A stretch of 64,000 nucleotides of DNA from Saxidomus purpurata (taxonomy: Eukaryota; Mollusca; Bivalvia; Venerida; Veneridae), in contig JAFMSR010000008.1 in assembly GCA_022818135.1 (NCBI GenBank), positions 34,486,257-34,550,256 on the forward strand, written 5' to 3'. Each line of letters starts with the position of its first letter. The first letter of the stretch is position 1. This document shows, one piece after another, positions 59,001 to 64,000 of the stretch. The notes under the pieces are model-generated. The model was not told the DNA's origin, searched no databases, and worked only from the letters and a program-made list of their open reading frames with translations. Made by a program: the position numbers and the translations under genes.

Positions 59001-62000
59001 GCGCCTTCATTTCTTCAGTTACAAACTAGAGTCATATTAAGATATAATTTGGATAACTATGTGGATTTGGTCAAGTTTTATTGTGAGCCAAATCAGACAA
59101 AAAATAAGGCCACATCTCGGGCAAATCTGCTATATTCAAGCTAGCTTGCACTATAGAATACACATTATTTAAATGTGTGCCTTAAGTAATCAGAAAGTTG
59201 TCAAAAAACTGGAGAAAAACCTAGAATTTGAGCATGTTAATACGTTTAAAGTTAAAAATTTTATTGTTGTATATTAAACAGGATCTTGATAAAATCTGTA
59301 TAGCTTGGAGATTTCTGCAGTTATATGCGCAATAATAGGTCCTTGATTTCTTGTAAGTTTTAATTATTTTATGTAAAACAAACATTAATTTGCAGTGCAG
59401 TGCTAGGACAGGGTTGGAGACTAGGATTTCTAGGTTTACTACATATGGATGTATTTATTACTCGACTAGATCAGGAATTCAGTGCCTCTGTGATAGTGAC
59501 AGCTCCTAATGTACCTTACAAAGGTAAGCAGGATGACCAGGTGAAATACAATAGATCCTAATGCCTAGACATAAGAGGAGCCGCAGTGGCAGCACGTTTA
59601 CCTCTAGATCTGAGGGTCCTGGGTTTGATCCTGACCAGTGCCACAGTGATTGTGACCTTAGGCAAAACACACACATTGATTTCATTTGGAATGAGTCTCC
59701 AGAGTGAATAATCTAACTTGTAAGAACTTGTTGTGCAATGGAGAATAAATGAATTAGTAAATATATACTTAAGTTCTAACAAGACACATTAATTACGGGC
59801 AATTACTGCTCCTGGCTGGTCTGACTGCAAGAGGTCATGGTCAGTGTTTAATGATGGGGTTAAACCCGTGACCTCCAGGTTAGAGTTGCAACACTGCCCA
59901 TACACGGTAGCACCTCACTCATTTTGCAAGATGCAAGACAGTAATGAAAAACTTTAGCAAGTAGGCAGTTGATGAAAATCTTTGTGTTAAGAGACCTTCA
60001 TGTAGATGTAGCAAAGGAAGTCACGTGTTTGATGAAAACCTTATTATATACTAATTTAGTTATTCTCGATTGTTGTAAGGTTCTTACAGCTCTTGAGACT
60101 CATTCCAGATAGAATCAACCTTGAAGAGAGAGGCAATGTGGAATTATTTGTGTCTTGCCTAAGGACACTACAAACATTGCTATGGTAGGGATCAAACTCC
60201 GGGCCCTTCGATCCTTAGGTGAACACGCTACCACTGAGCCACTGCGGATGAAAACCTTGAACACTACATCAGTGTAGAGCAAACTTTAGTTGATTTGATT
60301 TTCAAAAGCTGGACGCTGTTTTTAGTCAGTTGCACTCAAGTGATGGATTATACAGCTTGTCCTTTCTTTGGTGCTTGTTCTTTTTTATGTTAACTCTGTA
60401 CTGAGTACTGAAATGTGATTGAATATCCGGATGGATTTGATAATATTGCAAAAACATGTCTTTCAAACAAGACATGGATTTCATTACAGAACAAAAATAA
60501 CATTAGTTGTGTTTACATTTCCAGTTTATCTGAAACACTCTGGGATGAATTTTGTCTGCCCTTTCACCTATCTGTCTGTCTGGCTCCATTTGGCTTTTAC
60601 TGCTAAATATTATTATTGCATTTTTCTTTAGATTTCATGATTTTTCAGTGACCATAAAAGGAGCAAAGAATATAAAACAGTACCGTGGAGAAATTGTCAC
60701 AGTATTAAATCCATGCAAGGTATTACAATATAACCATTTTATATAATAAATAGAGGATAATTGTTGGTTTCGGCCTAATATCATGTTATAGTTTCGTCGA
60801 GTGGACACCAAAAAGTGATATTTTCCCCAATGGCTGCATGAGTGAAAATAACTACTTTTGATGTTCACAAGTGAAATTATCGTGATATTACATTGATATT
60901 GACAATTTTTCTGTTTATTTTACATTTTTGTATGTCTCAAACTCTTCTTTTGTTGAGTTTGTTTCAATAATTATGTCAAAAGTCGTGGGAAACATCATCA
61001 GAAAGCATAGCAAATATGATGTCATTTTAACTACGTAATCATCGTGTGGTTTCAGACACTCATTACGCTTGGTAAACATTTTGATGTTAATCCGGTTAGA
61101 AAATTTTGAATTACCTCCCTTTAAAGAGTTCCAATATTGTAAGACACAGTCAAAGGAGATGGCCTGTAATCTGAAAATTGATATGTCATTACAAAATTTC
61201 AAACGATCTTAAATTTGTGACCGAACCACAAAATCCCCGAAATCATGCTCCAGGAATATAAATGATTTCGTAGTATGATGTAAAATCTCTTATAAATGAT
61301 CAGGCTCTTTCTATTGTTAGCAACATATGTAGCATTTTCAAAACAAAATGTTACCCTTTATATGTTTTATTTATCAAAGAGGATTTTTTTTGTACAGTAT
61401 AATACTGTTATAGTGCGTTAGCAGCCACAGTCAGTTTAACATCAAACTGGAACACAATCTGTACAGTGTTTTATATTCATGACCATGCAGTGGTAAGCCA
61501 GGTGAGCAATAAAAGGTATCATAGCTCTCTTGTTTGAAGAAACATGTTTACATTTCAGTTACCTCCAGTTGGAATTATCACAGAATACCAGGAACCAGTA
61601 GTGAAAGCAACAATAATAGCCCCTCTAGCACATATTGGAGATATAATCAACCTAATTCTGGTACAGTGTTTTTTCAATATGTTTGATATATTTTTGTATA
61701 GTAGCATTCTACCAAGTGTTTACATATAAACAGTCCAAACAACATTTTCCTAGACCAGCAACCTCCCTAAAAACACATAATTTGTTTCCTCAATTATACA
61801 AGGAATCAACCCCTCCAGAGCAACACCTCTCTTCAAGAAACACATTTCTGTTCTCGCAAGGATGTTCACTCCAGAGAGGTTACACTGTATGTGTAAATGC
61901 TAGTGGGGTTCTGTTTTGACTCGCTCTTTGCAACATGTGGTGTCAGTTTATATGTTTGTGTTTTCTAGTAACTTGCATATTTGCAATTTTGATAAAATAT

Positions 62001-63572
62001 TTTATCAAAAACACAAGTAAGAAGTTTGAATTCACAGTGACCTAGATATACCTTTATACATATTCATATTTAATATTATACCTTCTGCTAGAATTTTGTG
62101 TTGAATTTTTAGCTCACCTTAGTTTATTTGAGTTTGTGATGAACCCCATCTAACGATCGTGTTATCGTGTTATCCTGTACATGCATGTTGATGTTTTCAG
62201 GTGAGTGATATAGGATCATGTTGACTCTCTTGTTTTTGTTTCTAGGATAGAAGAGGCAGTTATCCAGAACAAACATGCTTAGATGACTCTAGAATGATGT
62301 TTATTTCTATCTTACCCTTAAATGAGATACTGATAGATTTCTTTGATAGGCTCAAGTCCTTGTCCTCAGGATATGCAAGGTATACTTTTATATCTTTATT
62401 CAATTTCAGACAAGCTAGTAAGTTTTAAAAAATTATCTTGTTTGTCACTGAATATGTTTTTGACAGAAATCTGCCATATCAGGCAAAGTGCCTTAGTCTT
62501 AGTTATACACAATGTATTATGGAAAACCTGGATATAGTGAAATTCAGGATATATATGATAATGCTATATAGATATAACATTCTCGGGATACAAGGAACAA
62601 ACTTAAATGGTCCAAAGATGTTCTTGATATACAGAGTTGTTTGCTATATATGATATAAATACTTTCAGCATTTGATAGAAGCTGTTTTGTTTTCAGTTTT
62701 GATTATGAAGATGCTGGTTTTGAAATTTCCGACTTAGTGAAGGTAAGTGTATAATCATGCTTATTTCACTTTTCACATGTTTGATAAAGTGTACTTTTGA
62801 GGTTGTGTGTTTGGTTGAATCTGTGTACATTAACAGGATATAGAGCTTGTTGGTACATTTGCAGATTAAGTAATTGTCAAGCATCTGCAGTCATACTGAG
62901 TTCGCATAGTATGAACTTGTATTTTTGCCTATCTAAGCCTGACATCAGAATGTTTATAATACACAATAACAACAAAATGAAGAATGTATGCTCCAACATA
63001 TTTGCCGTATAAATTGCTGAAAGTGATCACGTGCTAAAACAGCTGAATACTGTGTACAAGAAAAGCACAACACATGCAGGCAAGCAGAATAATTACACAA
63101 ACGCACACACATGCACAATATGAGACTCTGACACAGCAGTAGACAAAGACAATCAGTTTTTTTCCTGTTGCATCAGATATAAAAGGAACCGACCTCTCCA
63201 TAACAACAGCTCCCTACAACAAATAATTTCTGTGTTCCCAAGGGTGATCACTATTGAGAGGCTGCACTGTATATCTAGGTCTGTGATGTTTAGGAGTTAC
63301 TGAATTATTTAGTAGTATCACAGATATTGTTTATAACAACTGTGTATTTATCATTTCAGTTAGAATTTTTGTTGAATGGTAAAGAAGTTGAGGAGTTGAC
63401 TATGTTGGTCCATAAATCTCGTGCGCGTGTGATAGCCAAGACAGTATGTGAGAAACTGAAGGAGTATATTCCGAAACAGATGTTTTTGATCACTATACAG
63501 GGTGGTGTAGGAAGAACCATTCTGGCTAGGGAAGATATAAAACCTTACAAGAAAGATGTAACGGCAAAATGT
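50048..63572 (+). CDS. GUF1: GUF1, mitochondrial EF4/LepA translation GTPase (partial, 16 exons visible)
   Basis: Exons: 50048-50141, 50362-50479, 51175-51323, 51680-51760, 52559-52720, 54857-54921, 56559-56671, 57033-57123, 57865-57994, 58205-58314, 59396-59523, 60649-60719, 61559-61660, 62246-62379, 62697-62742, 63360-63572. They join in frame to about 602 residues. The first exon is presequence-like (GRLFSTS). GTPase motifs: G1 [10 protein letters not shown]2 region ERERGIT, G3 DTPGHVD across the exon 3/4 boundary, G4 NKID, G5 SAK. Domain II, elongation-factor G domains ([30 protein letters not shown]) and the EF4-specific C-terminal start ([18 protein letters not shown]) follow. The family promotes mitochondrial translation fidelity by back-translocation of ribosomes. 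The 5' exon with ATG was not found; the last exon(s), expected to begin YGGD, lie beyond 64,000. Confidence 0.95.
50951..51125 (+). repeat. ~24-bp minisatellite, about eight units
   Basis: Units with core GAGATCTGTGGTGTAACA run through GUF1 intron 2 (50,480-51,174), with diverged versions such as TAAATCTGTGGTGTAACATA. It ends about 50 bp before exon 3. Non-coding. Confidence 0.8.
52369..52412. repeat. Short hairpin in GUF1 intron
   Basis: ACAGGAAGTTGATATT pairs with AATATCAACTTCCTGT around a loop of about 12 bases. In the intron before the G4 exon at 52,559. No role is evident. Confidence 0.6.
53400..53880 (+). repeat. GGTGAGC-type repeat fragment
   Basis: The head TTTTTAGCACTTTGTACTCA then AGGTGAGCTTTTGTGAC leads into diverged modules. 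No clear tail is seen before the MITE at 53,913. In GUF1 intron 5. The DNA at 52,840-53,230 also has old module-like wording. Confidence 0.5.
53913..54367 (-). mobile_element. MITE copy 4, in GUF1 intron 5
   Basis: The 455-bp copy has the same orientation as 18,118-18,568. The left terminus is diverged (TTAAATGTCCATTCATGCC), the right ends GTATAATTCCACTTTAA. The internal CTGCCGGTAGAGATTTCGGC palindrome is kept. The degraded ends suggest an older insertion than copies 2 and 3. Confidence 0.85.
55440..55800. repeat. Long palindromic repeat with AGGCCTCCGGCCTT apex
   Basis: Arms ATCGTCTAATAAACAATAAT and its inverse (55,665-55,685 and 55,752-55,772) close a hairpin of about 110 bp whose apex is CAGGCCTCCGGCCTTCG. 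A TGACGTCA site lies at 55,531-55,538 upstream. The build parallels the palindrome of element E (long AT-rich arms, GC-rich apex) without shared sequence. In GUF1 intron 6. Confidence 0.65.
56395..56520 (-). repeat. tRNA-derived SINE, family I, antisense
   Basis: On the minus strand: GGAGCTGACATGGTGCAGTG, GTAGCACGTC, then B-box AAGGTTTGATCCC and body ending in AATTCCACATTACCTC. It ends about 40 bp before the GUF1 exon at 56,559. Confidence 0.7.
57140..57420 (+). repeat. (TCTG)n tract and repeat tail with 3' hairpin
   Basis: TCTGTCTGTCT occurs twice in a 40-bp duplication (57,160-57,215). After a gap, a tail reads CTGTC-TTACG-GACAG (57,383-57,397) followed by GTCTTGTTTT, matching the terminal hairpin of repeats at 9,041, 13,989 and 17,892. 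In GUF1 intron 8. Confidence 0.6.
58578..58728 (+). repeat. tRNA-derived SINE, family III
   Basis: A-box-like GAGTGTGGTGTCTGCCACTC and B-box GCGGGTTTGAGCCCC are followed by CTCATATGACACCAGTAC, 'aactcgagagtgact' and a 3' end AAATTAGTATAAACTAA. It matches 20,371-20,530 along its length. In GUF1 intron 10. A GGTGAGC-type tail (GTGATCGATATAAGGTCATC) follows at 58,810-58,850. Confidence 0.75.
59570..59712 (+). repeat. tRNA-derived SINE, family I, sense
   Basis: Head GAGCCGCAGTGGCAGCACGT (A-box), B-box CCTGGGTTTGATCC, body GTGACCTTAGGCAAAACACA and end TTTGGAATGAGTCTCC. It is the sense reference for the antisense copies at 56,395 and 60,093. In GUF1 intron 11. Confidence 0.75.
59810..59920 (-). repeat. 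Possible tRNA-derived SINE fragment
   Basis: On the minus strand GCAACTCTAACCTGGAGGTC leads to ACGGGTTTAACCCC, a B-box-like string, at tRNA spacing. The body does not match families I-III. A weak call. Confidence 0.35.
60093..60246 (-). repeat. tRNA-derived SINE, family I, antisense
   Basis: On the minus strand: CCGCAGTGGCTCAGTGGTAG (a classic A-box), CGTGTTCACC, B-box GGAGTTTGATCCC, body AGGCAAGACACAAATAATTC, CACATTGCCTC and end TCTGGAATGAGTCTC. The best-preserved family I copy. Confidence 0.8.
61495..61535 (+). repeat. GGTGAGC-type repeat tail next to a GUF1 exon
   Basis: CCAGGTGAGCAATAAAAGGT then ATCATAGCTCTCTTGTTT is the 3' end of a GGTGAGC-family element. It ends 24 bp before the exon at 61,559, so the element is part of the acceptor neighbourhood. 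Confidence 0.6.
62109..62235 (+). repeat. Compact GCTCACC/GGTGAGC repeat next to a GUF1 exon
   Basis: Both ends are present in 127 bp: TTTTTAGCTCACCTTAG at the left and TTTTCAGGTGAGTGATATAG...CTCTCTTGTTT at the right, with almost no interior. The right end runs into the pyrimidine tract TTTTGTTTCTAG of the exon at 62,246. Confidence 0.7.
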
Positions 63573-64000
63573 GTAAGCTCATGTTCATATTGATCATTTC
63601 CAGAAATTTCACTAAGGGACTTGATCAGGTCTGTTAAGTTTTTGTTTTACGTGAAAATGTTGGAAGTTTTGAAGTGCTTCCAATACTATGGAAATAGTAT
63701 CAGACTCCTAACAAAGATGAAAAGAATATAGCTGAGACCCAAAATATCCATCTAATATTAAAATTATATGACTGTACTTGGTTACAGTGAGTTACTGAAA
63801 AGATAGAGAGGAATAGAAACAGTTGACACAGACCTTGATTTCAATCTGTGAAAACTTGTAGTATTGGATGATAAAGGGAGACAACTTTGTCCTGAATGGT
63901 CAGCACTGTGAAAGAATAATTCAGATAAACAACAAGAATAGAACTGGTAAATATGATTAACAAGAAAACATGTATATAATCACAACCTCTAAGTGACCAT
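63573..64000 (+). other. GUF1 intron, truncated by window edge
   Basis: The intron begins GTAAGC after codon TGT. No exon encoding the remaining GUF1 C-terminus, repeat or hairpin was recognised up to the last base. Confidence 0.5.

Overview
The window is eukaryotic nuclear DNA from an animal. The genes are intron-rich with GT-AG junctions, intergenic DNA is AT-rich, and many dispersed and tandem repeats carry (TCCG)n/(TCTG)n tracts. The gene content (a CDP-alcohol-type ceramide phosphoethanolamine synthase, an LRRC74-like LRR/EF-hand protein, a single-exon TRIM-NHL-like protein and GUF1) and the repeat style point to a mollusc, most likely a bivalve. This is inferred from gene and repeat character, not from a database match.

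Layout. 1-4.0 kb is repeat-rich and holds a MITE split by a hAT-like element with a perfect 8-bp target duplication. 4,084-7,629 (+) is a complete four-exon CPES-like gene. 7.9-18.7 kb is a gene-free repeat block of several families with 160-180 bp tandem modules. 19.6-22.7 kb holds an element (called E here) split by a 2.3-kb transposon with about 555-bp terminal inverted repeats; an uninterrupted E copy lies at 28.45-29.19 kb. 24,521-40,097 (+) is a 13-exon LRRC74-like gene whose introns hold a MITE, element E, SINEs, a 150-bp poly(T) tract and a minisatellite derived from one of its own exon-intron junctions. 40,938-42,259 is a mariner element with a decayed transposase. 43,654-45,672 (-) is an intact TRIM-like gene. 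46,336-47,263 (+) is a tentative small three-exon gene. 49,017-50,004 is a hAT remnant with a perfect 8-bp duplication. 50,048 to beyond the right edge (+) is GUF1 (mitochondrial EF4/LepA), with 16 coding exons visible; its first and last exons were not found.

The genes do not look functionally linked: lipid synthesis at endomembranes, a Ca2+-binding LRR scaffold, a ubiquitin-ligase-like protein and a mitochondrial translation GTPase. They are neighbours on a chromosome, not an operon. The most unusual content is the repeat biology: nested insertions with readable target duplications, a repeat group sharing a 3' hairpin followed by CTCTTGTT, and amplification of a splice donor into a minisatellite of about 1.5 kb.
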